This document shows, in pieces, positions 44,834 to 55,549 of a stretch of DNA of 64,000 nt; position 1 is the first letter of the stretch, and every line of letters starts with the position of its first letter. Below the pieces are notes generated by a model. The model ran no database searches. It saw only the letters and a list, made by a program, of their open reading frames with translations, and was not told where the DNA came from. This stretch comes from Anomaloglossus baeobatrachus (Eukaryota > Chordata > Amphibia > Anura > Aromobatidae). Made by a program: the position numbers and the translations under genes. The stretch lies in the NCBI RefSeq assembly GCF_048569485.1, contig NC_134357.1:228034735-228098734 (forward strand), in the 5' to 3' direction.

Positions 44834-46571
44834 TGTGACACCCTGGCAAAACCAGGGTGTCACAGACCTGCAGAAATCCAGCAAAGTGCAGGTCATTCTC
44901 CTCCTTGGTAACCTGATCCCACACCAGTGCAGCAGGACAGACACCCCCCCCCCAGTGTAAGAGCTAAACAGAGCAGGAGGGGAGGGGCTGGAGCAGAGTG
45001 AGTTTGGAGTGTGAAGAGAGAAAACCAGGGGAGGATAGCTCCTGGCTGCTATAAGGAAGGGAGGTGTGAGGAAGGGGCCCGAGCTGGCCGGGGCAGGGTA
45101 GTGGCCCGCCGGCATCAAGGGGCGACCCGGATCACTGCAGGGGGAGTGGGCTCCCCGTTCCCGACTGAGGAAGGAGAAAGAAGTGTCTGGCTGCAAAACA
45201 AGAACAGGATCCTGCTGTACTGTGTGTGGGACCCCAAACACCCTCCGCACCGAAGGCTGCGGACATCCGGCAGTTTCTAGTTTACCAGTGACTCTGTGTG
45301 GTTCAATTGTGAGTACAACAGTGCCATCAGCCACGGCACCGCAGCACTGCGCCCAGCAACCCTCCTCCCCATTCACCACCAGGCCCCGGGAACACCAACC
45401 CCTATCCACAAAGGGGGAACCAACATCCTAGCTGCTCCCTGCCATTGCTCCCGGGATCCCCGTCATCAGCAGCGGTGGTGCCCATTATCACCATGACCCG
45501 TGGGTGGTGTCATGAACTATCTCCCCAAACAAACCACCCCCTTTTCACTCGTGGTCGAGGAGCGCTGCTCGAGTCCCCGGGTCCGGCCCACCGCTCGAGC
45601 CACCGAGCAGCAGCAGCCCCGGACCCGAGCGTAGCGAGTGCGGCCCACCGCAGGTGGGGGTGGCAGAACAGTTTAAAGTTTGAGCAAATGTACCTCCCGA
45701 TGTGGGAAGATGCATGTTTGTAATGTTTAATTTTTCTTTTTCCCGTTCAATAAATGTCGGTGCCCGGACAGCCCAAGGACGGGCTGTGTTTTACCAATGG
45801 GGTGTGTGACGCCCTGGCAAAACTGATCCCACACCAGTGCAGCAGGACAGACACCCCCACCCCCAGTGTAAGAGCTAAACAGAGCAGGAGGGGAGGGGCT
45901 GGAGCAGAGTGAGTTTGGAGTGTGAAGAGAGCAAACCAGGGGAGGATAGCTCCTGGCTGCTATAAGGAAGGGGAGTGTGAGGAAGGGGCCCGAGGTGGCT
46001 GGGGCAGGGTAGTGGCCCGCCGGCGTCAAGGGGCGACCCGGATCACTGCAGAGGGAGTGGGCTCCCCGTTCCCGACTGAGGAAGGAGAAAGAAGCGTCTG
46101 GCTGCAAAACAAGAACAGGATCCTGCTGTACTATGTGTGGGACCCCAAACACCTTCCGCACCGAAAGCTGCGGACATCCGGCAGTTTCTAGTTTACCAGT
46201 GACTCTGTGTGGTTCAATTGTGAGTACAACAGTGCCATCAGGCACGGCACCGCAGCACTGCGCCCAGCAACCCTCCTCCCCATTCACCACCGGGCCCCGG
46301 GAACACCAACCCCTACCCACGGAGGGGGAACCAACATCCTAGCTGCTCCCTGCCATCGCTCCCGGGATCCCCGTCATCAGCAGCGGTGGTGCCCATTATC
46401 ACCATGACCCGTGGGTGGCGTCACGAACTATCTCCCCAAACAAACCACCCCCTTTCCACTCGTGGGCGAGGAGTGCTGCTCGAGTCCCCGGGTCCCGCCC
46501 ACCGCTCGAGCCATCGAGCAGCAGCAGCCCCGGACCCGAGCGTAGCGAGCGCAGCCCCTCCGCCCGCAACA
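44834..46571 (+). mobile_element. Tandem pair of LTR-like repeats (A3/A4) flanked by CATC
   Basis: Two copies of one LTR-like repeat stand head to tail (44834-about 45650 and 45806-46571), the first starting TGTGACACCC and the second TGTGACGCCC. Between them are about 150 bp with a polyadenylation signal (AATAAATG near 45749) and the run ACCAATGGGGTG next to the second copy. The pair is bounded by TG and CA and by the 4 bp direct repeat CATC (44830-44833, 46572-46575). This resembles a very short LTR element (TRIM-like) without coding capacity. Open frames here, such as 44672-45409 minus, show no known domain. Superfamily unknown; fossil. Confidence 0.65.
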
Positions 46572-47024
46572 CATCCAGGATCAGCAAGCCCCAGCTTCTT
46601 TTGCAATAAATGGGCTAGGTTGCTGCCAACTACAGTACTGAGTGCAACTGTAAAGTTGGTTTCATCATTGGCTACTGTGCTCTGCATAGGCAGCAACTGA
46701 GAGGATAAATAAATATGACTAGCACATGAAAGTCTGCCTATTTCACTTTAATATATTTGTTATATATAAAACAATGTTATAATGTTAACACCGGGTCCAC
46801 ATGGGGTAATAACAACAATACAACAATACAAAATAATAATAAAAATTATGATAAAATCTTTCACACCAGTGAGGAATTACATGCAGGAAATTAACAATAA
46901 AATACAATAGTGAAATAGTAAAACACAATATGATTTCTCTCTTATATGCTATTACTTACAAATGAACTGAACTGAAATAGCAGTCTGAACATGGACTAAT
47001 AAACCTGCTAGTACTGAGAGTGTG
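46572..47024. other. No gene recognised
   Basis: AT-rich spacer with several (CAATA)-like runs near 46815. Confidence 0.4.
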
Positions 47025-47027
47025 TTA

Positions 47028-47470
47028 GGCTATGTGCGCACTAGAGCTTTTTATCCGCGGATTTACCCGCGGATTTGCCGCGGAAATTTCTTGAGAAATG
47101 TCTGCAATCTTTGTGCAGACATTTCCCAGCAATTTCTATGAAAAAAAAAAAAAGCTGTGCGCACTTGTGCGGATTTTTCTCAAGAAATTTCCGCGAGAAG
47201 AATTTCTCGAGAAACTTTCTTGAGAAAATGAACATGTCCATTATTTCCGCAGGTACCCTGCGGATTTCTGCAGTACAGCCTGCAAAAATCCGCAGGGAAC
47301 CACCGGCGGGAAAATCGCGGCAATTCCGCGGCAAATCCGCGGCAAATCCGCGTCAAATCCGCATGCGGATTTGGTGCGGATTTTTTCCGGAGGTCCGGAA
47401 ATCTTTCACTCCCAGAAGTTTCTCAAGAAAGTTTCTTGAGAAACTTCACATTTCTAGTGCGCACATAGCC
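47028..47470. mobile_element. MITE with GGCTATGTGCGCAC inverted ends, 443 bp
   Basis: The ends GGCTATGTGCGCACTAGA and TCTAGTGCGCACATAGCC are perfectly inverted, flanked by TTA on the left and TAA on the right. The interior repeats GCGGATTT and CTTGAGAAA in both orientations. Non-coding. Confidence 0.85.
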
Positions 47471-47490
47471 TAAGAGAGTGTACATCTTAA

Positions 47491-47830
47491 GGCTGCGGAC
47501 ACACGGGCATTAATGCGAGTGAATCACTCAGCTCCCGCTCTGCTGGAGTGTAAGCCGAGTGTCATGCGATTGTCATGCCACTATGCGATCCTGCGATCAA
47601 AGCACAACCACGGAGGAGAGGGGCGGGCACCGCAGAGGAGAGGAAGGGAGTAATCTCCCTATCTCCTCCACTGTCAGCTCATGCGATTCCCGCACTGCAC
47701 TTGCATTACACCGGTGTAATGCGAGTGCAATGCGATGCTTCTCTCGCACCCATAGACTTGAATGGGTGCGATTGAAAACTAATCATATTCTTCTGTTTTC
47801 TCGGTCCAATTAGGGCTGAAAAAGAAATCG
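47491..47830 (-). mobile_element. Truncated MITE related to 57686-58136
   Basis: The end GGCTGCGGACACACGGGCAT and inner motifs (CTCGGTCCAATTAGGGC, GAATGGGTGCGAT) match the element at 57686-58136 in reverse orientation. Its other end is missing. Confidence 0.6.
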
Positions 47831-48895
47831 CAACTCTCAAGTAAACTTTCGTTCTGTATGAAGTATAGGGTGTGGTTAATATAAATAATCCTATTATCCA
47901 CCTCACTACTACCTGAACTCCTATGGAGCCTAAAACAATACGTAGTTCCAAAAGTATTTCCAAGAGAATCAGAAAAAATTGAACTGTTGAAAACTATCCT
48001 ATGGCTGGCACTCATGGGAGACTGTGATTTCTTCTATACACAGCAGTTAATATAAAACAACTGATTAAACCCAGGCTTGGACTGGCCCACCGTGAATCAG
48101 GGAATCCTCCAGTGGGCCCTGCTACAGGGCTGACTCTGACAATAGATGGAAGGCTATTTCTCCTCTCACCCTAGAACAGTAGAAGGAGGGAGTGTGCTGC
48201 GACGGATGCAGATTAGCAGAGCAGTGAATAGCTGTGCTAGATGTCACAGCTTCTGCAGAGGTGCCAATCGGACTAGCTTCATTGTTCCCTATCCTGACCC
48301 CACGAAGTGAGGAGACTACAGGTAGGGGGATCAGTGAGTTTACCATAGCAGCCACATGCTAGGGCAGTCTGACTACTCTCTCCCGCCTCAGAGTAGGCAG
48401 GGGCTTGGTGAGACTGTGATGTGATTGGTGCTGGTACATATAATTTAGGCTATTACCAACAATGTAATTACCATTAAAACAGCTATCTTCTCTTAGCCGT
48501 AGAAACCAATATAAATAAAGAACATTCGAAAAAGTTTTTTTTGTGCAGTTTTTTTTATATGTAATTTTTGACTTTCAAATAATATATATCATATAGTATT
48601 TTTTTTTTTCATTTGAAATAGAGGGTACATCAGATGATAGATAGCTTTTTATCCACTTATATCTGCATCATTTTTATGTATCAATCCATGTAGTTTCATT
48701 TTTATCAGGTGCAAGCAGAAAAAATATATATCCAGGGTTTGCCGACATATAGTTCAATACATCAAATAGTTGCTCCCTATCAGTGTAGAATTGTAAAGTA
48801 CACTACAATCATCTCTCGCTTATTGCACTACGGCCAAAGTCCAGCAAACACTCACTGAAGTAACCCTCTGGTGCGATGCGAATCCTCTGGTTCCT
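47831..48895. other. No gene; one dispersed-repeat scrap
   Basis: Near 48068-48120 GGCTTGGACTGGCCCACCG faces CCAGTGGGCC, a small foldback typical of a dispersed repeat. Otherwise AT-rich and unrecognised. Confidence 0.4.
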
Positions 48896-48899
48896 CTTG

Positions 48900-49225
48900 T
48901 TCAACAGACTTGCATGATGCAACTGACTCGGTGGGCAATCATCAACCACCTGTGTCACACCTATAGCACGACTTTTCAGTGTCCCCCAAGATTCTGTTTT
49001 GTACCAGTCTTTATTTCCATCTACACCTTCGGCCTGGAACAGCTCATAGAGTTCTACGGCTTTCAGTATCATTTCTATTCTAATGATATGCAGAACTACC
49101 TCTCTAGACCTGATATCACCTCCTTACTAACTAAAATCCCACTATGTCTGTCTGCTACATCATCCTTTTTCTCCTCTCGATTTCTAAAACTTAATGTGGA
49201 CAAAATAGAATTGATCAATTTTTTT
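48900..49225 (+). pseudogene. LINE (L2/CR1-like) reverse transcriptase fragment
   Basis: The frame 48914-49279 reads like the RT palm of an L2/CR1-type LINE: PVFISIYTFGLEQLI corresponds to the LLFSIYMLPLGQII region, QYHFYSNDMQNYLS to the FHCYADDTQLYLS motif, and FLKLNVDKIELI to the conserved FLKLNxxKTE stretch. The catalytic YADD reads YSND, so it is inactive. The array at 49226 replaces the rest. Confidence 0.75.
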
Positions 49226-49790
49226 CTGAGGGGAGACTTGGCTATATATGCTCTATGTGGGAGATGGGGACTAGGCTAAATATGCCAGATATGGGAGAGG
49301 GGGGACTAGGCTATATATGCTATATGTGAAAGAGTGGAACTAGGCTATATAGGCTATATGTTGGACATGGGGGACTAGGCTAATTATGCCATATGTGGGA
49401 AAGGGGGGGATTGGCTATATATGCTATATGTGAGAGAGGGGGACTAGGCTATATAGGCTATATGTTGGAGATGGGGGACTAGGCTATATAGGCTATATGT
49501 GGGAGAAGGGGGACATCGCTATATAGGCTATATGTGGGAGAGGGGGGACTAGGCTATATAGGCTATATGTGGGAGAGTGTGGACTAGGTTTTATAGGCTA
49601 CATGTAGCAGAAGGGAAACATGGCTGTATAAGCTATATGTGGAACAGTGGAGATTGTGCTATATAGGCTATAAAGGGAGATTGGGGGACTTGGCTATATA
49701 GGCTATATATTTTGGAGAGCGGGACTAGGTTATATATACTTTATGTGGGGGAGGGGTGACTAGGCTATATATGCTATATATAGGGGAACT
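49226..49790 (+). repeat. TATA-rich minisatellite, ~39 bp unit
   Basis: About 14 units of the kind GGGGGACTAGGCTATATAGG, CTATATGTGGGAGA. Units are strongly diverged at the edges. Each unit contains self-complementary TATATA. Confidence 0.9.
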
Positions 49791-49881
49791 TTTTTAAAAG
49801 AAACTAAAGCTTCATGGAAAGGGTGGATAGGCGAGAACGCCCAGAACTTCAACATAATTTACTCCATAAAAGTAGTGTAAG

Positions 49882-51093
49882 TGTGACGCCCTGGACTAGT
49901 CAGTTCGTCCCAGGTAGTCACACACAACACCACACCCCCTCCCGGTTAGGTGACATCAATCAAACTAAAAACCTTGTCACCACCCTCCAGGTTTGATGTC
50001 CACACCAGGGGGGCGGAGCCAGGCGGTTGGCTCCGTCCACCGAGGAGTTCACAGGCCTGGAGGCGGGAAAGCACAGAAAAAGAAGTTCAAGTTGACAGAG
50101 AGAGTAGTCTAGAGGAGGTAGAGAGCAGTCAAGTTCACAGGCAGTCCTGTGTCCAGGCCTGCCAAGAGACTACCAGGTGGCTGGGTCGGGGCCCAGTCAC
50201 CATTGGCAAGGAGACAGATGGTGGTGGCCGCCTGCAGGAGCTGGGATTACAGCCGGTGGAACCGTAGGGACCGGGGTCGGGCGGTGGCCTGCCGGTACCG
50301 AACCGGGGAACCGATTGGAAAGCGGAGCACCAGGAGGGGTACTCAGACCCAGTACAAAGCCCTGAACCAACAGGGCCGAGTCAAATCAACTGATTGCGGA
50401 CTGGACTTAAGGACCTATCCCACACAAGCCCCGTTAGAAGACAACAGCCCAACCATACAGGGTAGAGCCACCGCCAAGGTATAGAGACACAAAGGGCCAG
50501 CGTCTGCGGGCAAACGGGCTCCTACGGCATATACAAGTTGTGGAGCGGACTACTGGTTTCTAGGCATAGGAGTCAAAAATTTACACATAGAGGTGCAGGA
50601 GAAAGGCAGAAACCACCAACCTATTCTGGGAGAAACTGCAGCTGGCTGCGGGCCTCGTTCATCACCCCTTTTGGTTTACCAGAGACTCCGGTGTCTTGTG
50701 TCAGAGTGAGTACAACAGTGCCATCAGGCACCGCACCACTTCACCCTGCACCCTGGCCCTCGCCAACCGGGCCCCGGGACCAACATCCCCTACCCACGGA
50801 GGGGTCAACACCTAGCTGCGCCATTACACCGCTCCCGGGAGCCCCCATACCTTCACCGCAGCAGTGGTGTCTACAATCACCACAACCCGTGGGTGGCGTC
50901 ACGAACTTGCATCCCAGACCAAACCACAGCGGCCTCGGCCGTGGAGCTCCTCACCCAAGTCCCTGCGTGTAGCGCCAACCTCCTTGCAGAGCCACGTGAC
51001 CCCCAGATCCATGAGAGGATCGAGCCACCACCCGCAGGACGAGCACGGATCCGAGTGGCTCGGCGGTCGCAGCCGAGCCCGCGGGACGGTACA
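49882..51093 (+). mobile_element. LTR-like dispersed repeat A5, complete
   Basis: A 1.2 kb copy from TGTGACGCCC to GGTACA. It aligns with 10217-11125 in its right three quarters and carries the family marks GTGGGTGGCGTCACGAAC and GAGTACAACAGTGCCATCAG. Left flank TAAG and right flank GAAG nearly match. No coding region. Probably a solo LTR. Confidence 0.65.
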
Positions 51094-51327
51094 GAAGCAC
51101 AACAGAAGCCAATCCCTGTATTACTTTTTGTGTGGTGGCGCATGTAAGCTAAAAATGTGCACATTTACACATCAGTTTTTTACATCAGTGTTTGTATGCC
51201 GAAGCCAGGAGTGGAACTTGCAGAGAAAAACTATAATTGAAACATTGACACCTGGTCTGTGTTTTCGTGACACTCCTGACTTTGAAATATTGACAAAAAC
51301 TTCTTATGTGTGAATAATGCCCTACAC

Positions 51328-52223
51328 CAGTGATGGCTTACCTTTTGAGCTTGGTGTGTCAAAATTCGTAAAATGAACAAGCATAACTCGGGTGGTGTGT
51401 CACTTCTCGAATCAAATCCAGAATTTTGTGATATTTGAAGCTCTAATAACAAAAGGTTATCTGATAATGACTGCTGGAGGGGGGAGAGGAGATAATAATT
51501 ATCTCCTCTCCCCTCCCCCAGCAGTCATTATCTCCTCTCCCCCTCCCCCCCCAGCAATCATGATAATGTGTCCATCTTTCCTCTGTAGTGATGTCACCAT
51601 CATTGTTCCCTGTAGTAATGCGCTCATCCATGTCCCCTCTAGTAATGTGCCCATCTTGTCTCCTGTAGTAATGCGCCCATCTTGTCCCTGTAGTGTAATG
51701 TGCCCATCTTGTTCTCATCCTGTAGTAATGTGCCCATCCATGTCACTTGTAGTCATGTGGCCTTCTTGTTCCCTGTAGTAATGTGCCCATCCATGTCCCC
51801 TGTAGTAACGTGCCCATCTTGTCTCTCCTGAAGTAATGTGCCCATCTTGTCTCCTGTAGTAACGTGCCCATCCTTGTCCTCTGTAGTAATGTGCCCATCC
51901 TTGTCCCCATCCTGTAGTAATGTGCCCTTCCTTGTCCTCATACTGTAGTAATGTGCCCATCTTCTCCCCGCAGCCATCTTCAGTTTGCTTCCGATGATTG
52001 ATCTGTGCCGCACAGAGGAACTCTCTGCAGAGCATTACCAGGTGATGTCATACAAAGACATCCCCTGCTGACCTATAATTGGCCGGCGGCTGCCTTTTGT
52101 GAAGACCTTCAGAGAGTTCCTGTATGCGGCAGTGGAAATCATCTGAAGTAAAGCCCCCGGCAGAGGGCCGCAAGGTGTCTCAGGGGCCGATGCGGCCTGA
52201 GGGCCACATGTTTGAGACCCCTG
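51328..52223. mobile_element. Possible hAT-like repeat carrying a minisatellite
   Basis: The left end CAGTGATGGCTTACC and right end GTTTGAGACCCCTG both resemble hAT termini, but not of one family, and the 8 bp flanks do not match. It contains the minisatellite at 51585-51965. Confidence 0.35.
51585..51965 (-). repeat. Minisatellite, same family, opposite orientation
   Basis: Units such as CTGTAGTAATGTGCCCATCC followed by TTGTCCC are the reverse complement of the unit at 34874-39475 (GGGACAAGGATGGGCACATT, ACTACAG). About 13 units. Confidence 0.88.
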
Positions 52224-53596
52224 CGTTAGAGAGAGGCATGTTACGTACTGCGTGGTACGTAAGTGTGGCACCCCTGAGGCTTCAGTCACCACAGAGTATT
52301 GCACCCAACATTGGGTGTAATGCTAAACCCGGTTCCTGAGGAAGTCAGTCTCAGTTTCACCACATTACACACTCAAATACACACCAGGTTGCGCTGTTCC
52401 CCCTGGGGAGTGGGCTAAGGTGGGGCAATAAATGGGTTGCCAACAGAGAGGTATTTACAGGATGCACTCAACAGAGGCCCCAGTCCCACTGGAGGGGGGA
52501 GGTGCAGCCAGTAGGGGGAGTCAGGAGCCAACACAACAGTTAGAGAGTTCTCCAGCAGGAGAGCAGCGGAGCAGACACATCCACAGGTGCTCTGCTAGGA
52601 AGGAGAAGTTCACAACGGTTGCCGCGGGGAGAGGGATCTCTGCTCCCCACGGAACCGATGACACACAGGGCGGCAGGACCCTAGGGAAGATCATACTTCA
52701 CGTTGGTTTTCCAGAATCTGCCTGGACGGGGAAAGTTTCAAGCTTCCCTGACCACACAGCGCCCGACAGCACAGTGCCATTTAGGGACAAGACTACATCT
52801 CGTGAAACCCTGGGTCCCCTGGAGCTTCAAGCCAGGGGATCCACAGACAGGCGTTACAAGGAGAAACCACCGAACACCAAACCAGGCTGATCTCTAAAAG
52901 GATTCAGGTTCGATGGAGCCCATCATAGCAAGTGACCGGTATTACCTAGGTGAGCGCATTGTACAAAAGTGAGCAAACAACCTGTTACGAACCGGCGCCG
53001 CCATAGCCGCAAGCAGCCTGCTGCGGTTCCTGTTGCGCCCAGGCGCCGGCTGCCGTTCTTGGCCGTGCCTCGGGTCGTCCAGTTGGCTGTTCCTTCCACC
53101 ACGTCTAAGTGTGGAGAGGCGGCTAGTGCGCATGCGTGCGCCGATTTACCCCAGCCAGAGTCTAAGCCCGGTGTTTTGCCTAGTGAGCATGCTCAGCCTG
53201 TTTGTGTTATGTCTGAGACTAAGTCCTCAGTTCAGGCTACTGAGCATGCTCCCACAATTAACCCTAACAGCCTCTTTGCACAGGTACTTGGACTTCGTGC
53301 TGTGTCTAAGTTCTGGGATGTGCCTACGGAGCATGCTCAAACTGATAGTCTGCTTTCTAAGCCTGTGGCTCAGGCTACTGAGCATGCTCAGGCACTTAGT
53401 GCATCAGAGGATAGGTCCGGTAAGGACCTCACTGAGCATGTCCGTGAGGTGGCAGGCCCTGATAGGGCAGAGGGTGTCAGGTGTCCTGATGACGTGGCAA
53501 CTCCGGACTGGCTCGCAGAGGCCCGCCCCTATGATCTGGCACCTCAGTATTGGTCATCAGACGATGACTGGTGAAGTGTTTGGGGCGTGGCTGCCA

Positions 53597-53645
53597 TGAC
53601 GTCATCAATGACGTGGCGTTTCCGGATAGGTCACATGTGACGTCA
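53597..53645 (+). promoter_or_regulatory. Pair of CRE sites in the solo LTR
   Basis: TGACGTCA occurs at 53597-53604 and 53638-53645, with related ATGACGTGG between and after. This is the full palindromic CREB/ATF binding site, placed about 70-115 bp upstream of the TATA box. Confidence 0.7.
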
Positions 53646-53711
53646 CTGATGACATGGCACTCTGCTATTGGACCTTGGTGGTTCCACCCTGGGTTTGGGG
53701 CGGACCCAGGT

Positions 53712-53719
53712 TATAAAAG
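53712..53719 (+). promoter_or_regulatory. TATA box of the solo LTR
   Basis: TATAAAAG followed by a GC-rich stretch. The expected start site would be near 53742. It marks the U3/R boundary of the LTR. Confidence 0.7.
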
Positions 53720-53966
53720 GGGCTGGAGACAACATGGAGGGGCGCAGTCTTCACTTTTGCTCAGTCAGACCACACCTCCATGTTAGAGCCTCATTGCGGC
53801 ATAAGCCTATGTTGGGAAGCGGTAGGTAGGGTTAGGCGAACGGTGCCTGTCACGCCAAGATTCGTGGCTCGGCACAGCAGGGTCAGGCGCCGTGCTTCCC
53901 TCCTGCCGTTCCAGTCTTGCTATAGCAGCCCAGTGGCGTTAACTGGGCTGCGGCTGCTGTGCTTCC

Positions 53967-54110
53967 TGTCCGATTGTGCCCCCTACGCACACGGACAACG
54001 CACCTGCTGCGCCACCTGTCCGATTGTGCCCCCTACGCACACGGACAACGCACCTGCTGCGCCACCTGTCCGGTTGTGCCCCCTACGCGCACGGACAGCG
54101 TACTCCAGGA
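53967..54110 (+). repeat. Tandem 50 bp repeat inside the solo LTR
   Basis: TGTCCGATTGTGCCCCCTAC recurs at 53967 and 54017, and with one change near 54067, each followed by GCACACGGACA. Further on, CGGCCTGACGTGTCCTACAC-type units recur about four times (54180-54420). Confidence 0.85.
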
Positions 54111-55549
54111 CCCCTGTGGAGTTAACAGGGTGTTCCTTATTTTCCTCGGCTTCCCGGTCAACGCTACTGGTGTACCCATCTGGCCTGACGTGTCCTACAC
54201 ACCCGTGGCCAGTCGAGAGGTGGCCAGAAACGCTAATCGGAGGACCGCTCGGCCTGACGTGTCCTACACACGTGGCCGACAGGGCGCTTTTGTGGCGGTC
54301 TTCCGGTCAACGCTACCTGGTTACCACCCGGCCTGACGTGTTTCCTGCACACGTGGTTGGTGTAGCGCTAGGTGCACCAAAACGCTAATCGGGTTGTCGT
54401 CCGGTCTGACGTGTCCCAACACACGTTACCGGTTCCCAGAGTTCCTGGGTTATCTCAGAGCCATCCAGCTCTATAGTCTCCGCCTAACCCTCAGGTGCCA
54501 GCAGCTCCATTGTCATCTGGAGCACGGTGGGCCCCGACTGGCGATTAGGATATATACCCCCTGGTCCTAATCTGCCGGTCCCCCCGTAACACAACCTGGA
54601 ACCGCAGCTATAGACTAAGACTCTTTATTACCCGTACTGTCGCTCCCCGCTGCCATTACTACTCCCTTCATCATCCTCCCCGGGGTTCGCTCTACCTGTG
54701 GAACGCAATACCATCCCTGGATGCTACTACCTTCTACCCCGGAGGGCAGCGACAGCAGCGGCGGCCCATTCCCTGGCCGCATATGTGGCGCCCCTGAGGC
54801 TTTCGTCGCCACAGAGGTACTGCACCTCAGCCAGAGGTGTGGTATCCCATCCTGAGTAGGAAGGGGGTCATCTACCGGTTCACAGACAAAACCTGCACTC
54901 ACCATTTGGTAGGTCACACACCGGGTCAGGGATTAAAGGGGTGGTTCACCCATTTTTTTTATTTTCTGTAGGAGTTCTACTTACCTTTCTAGGCGTTTTC
55001 TCCATTGGCTTCTGTTTCCAGTTCTGGCACTGAGCGGCGCTATCCTGCACGCTCAGTGCCGGTCACATGACCCCCTGGAGCTGTGGCCGCCAGCATCCTC
55101 TGACGTCCCGGCATTTCCGGGCTCTCAAACAAGACGGGTACGTCAGAGGAGGCTGGCACCACTCAGATTGAGTGACAGGGCTGTGGGCGGTGACTACCGC
55201 ACATCACAGCCCAGTATCGAGGGGAGGATCCGGAGGACGTCAGTGTGGAGCCGGCGTCCTGCAGATGGTGAGGCACGGGGCGCCAGTGTGCAGTACAGGG
55301 GGGGGTTCTTCAGCTGAATCCCCCCCCTGCACGTAAGTATGTGATCACACTGTCCACCCGCCCGCTCTGCTGCGATGTCAGGAGAGCAGCCGGTGTCGGG
55401 CAGTGTGATCATCTGCTCCTCCCAGCAGCAAGACACTGACAGGCATGTCACCGCTGTGCTCTGCCATCTGTCCTGCTGCATGGGACCAACTGTCTGCACT
55501 CTGTCACCTGTACCACAAGTTACAGAGTGGAGACAGTTGGTGACAGAGC

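Larger units (their letters stand above)
52983..54591 (+). mobile_element. Solo LTR, 1.6 kb, with 5 bp target duplication
   Basis: It begins TGTTACGAACC and ends CCCGTAACA (7 bp inverted TGTTACG/CGTAACA). CAACC flanks both sides (52978-52982, 54592-54596). No internal region or second LTR is near, so the rest was lost by LTR-LTR recombination. It carries a TATA box, two CRE sites, five or more AGCATGCT-type repeats (53184-53440) and three tandem 50 bp repeats (53967-54110). The 201-codon open frame at 52969-53574 spans U3 and is not a gene. Probably gypsy-type by end sequence and 5 bp duplication. Confidence 0.85.

Noticed and set aside
44672-46320. Frames of 245 and 197 codons on the minus strand with shared sequence
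   Set aside because: They are shadows of two LTR-like repeat copies; their similarity reflects the duplicated repeat.
52969-53599. 201- and 188-codon open frames with repeated SEHAQ/TEHA motifs
   Set aside because: They lie in the U3 part of a solo LTR bounded by target duplications. The motif repeats reflect AGCATGCT DNA repeats, and no domain is recognised.
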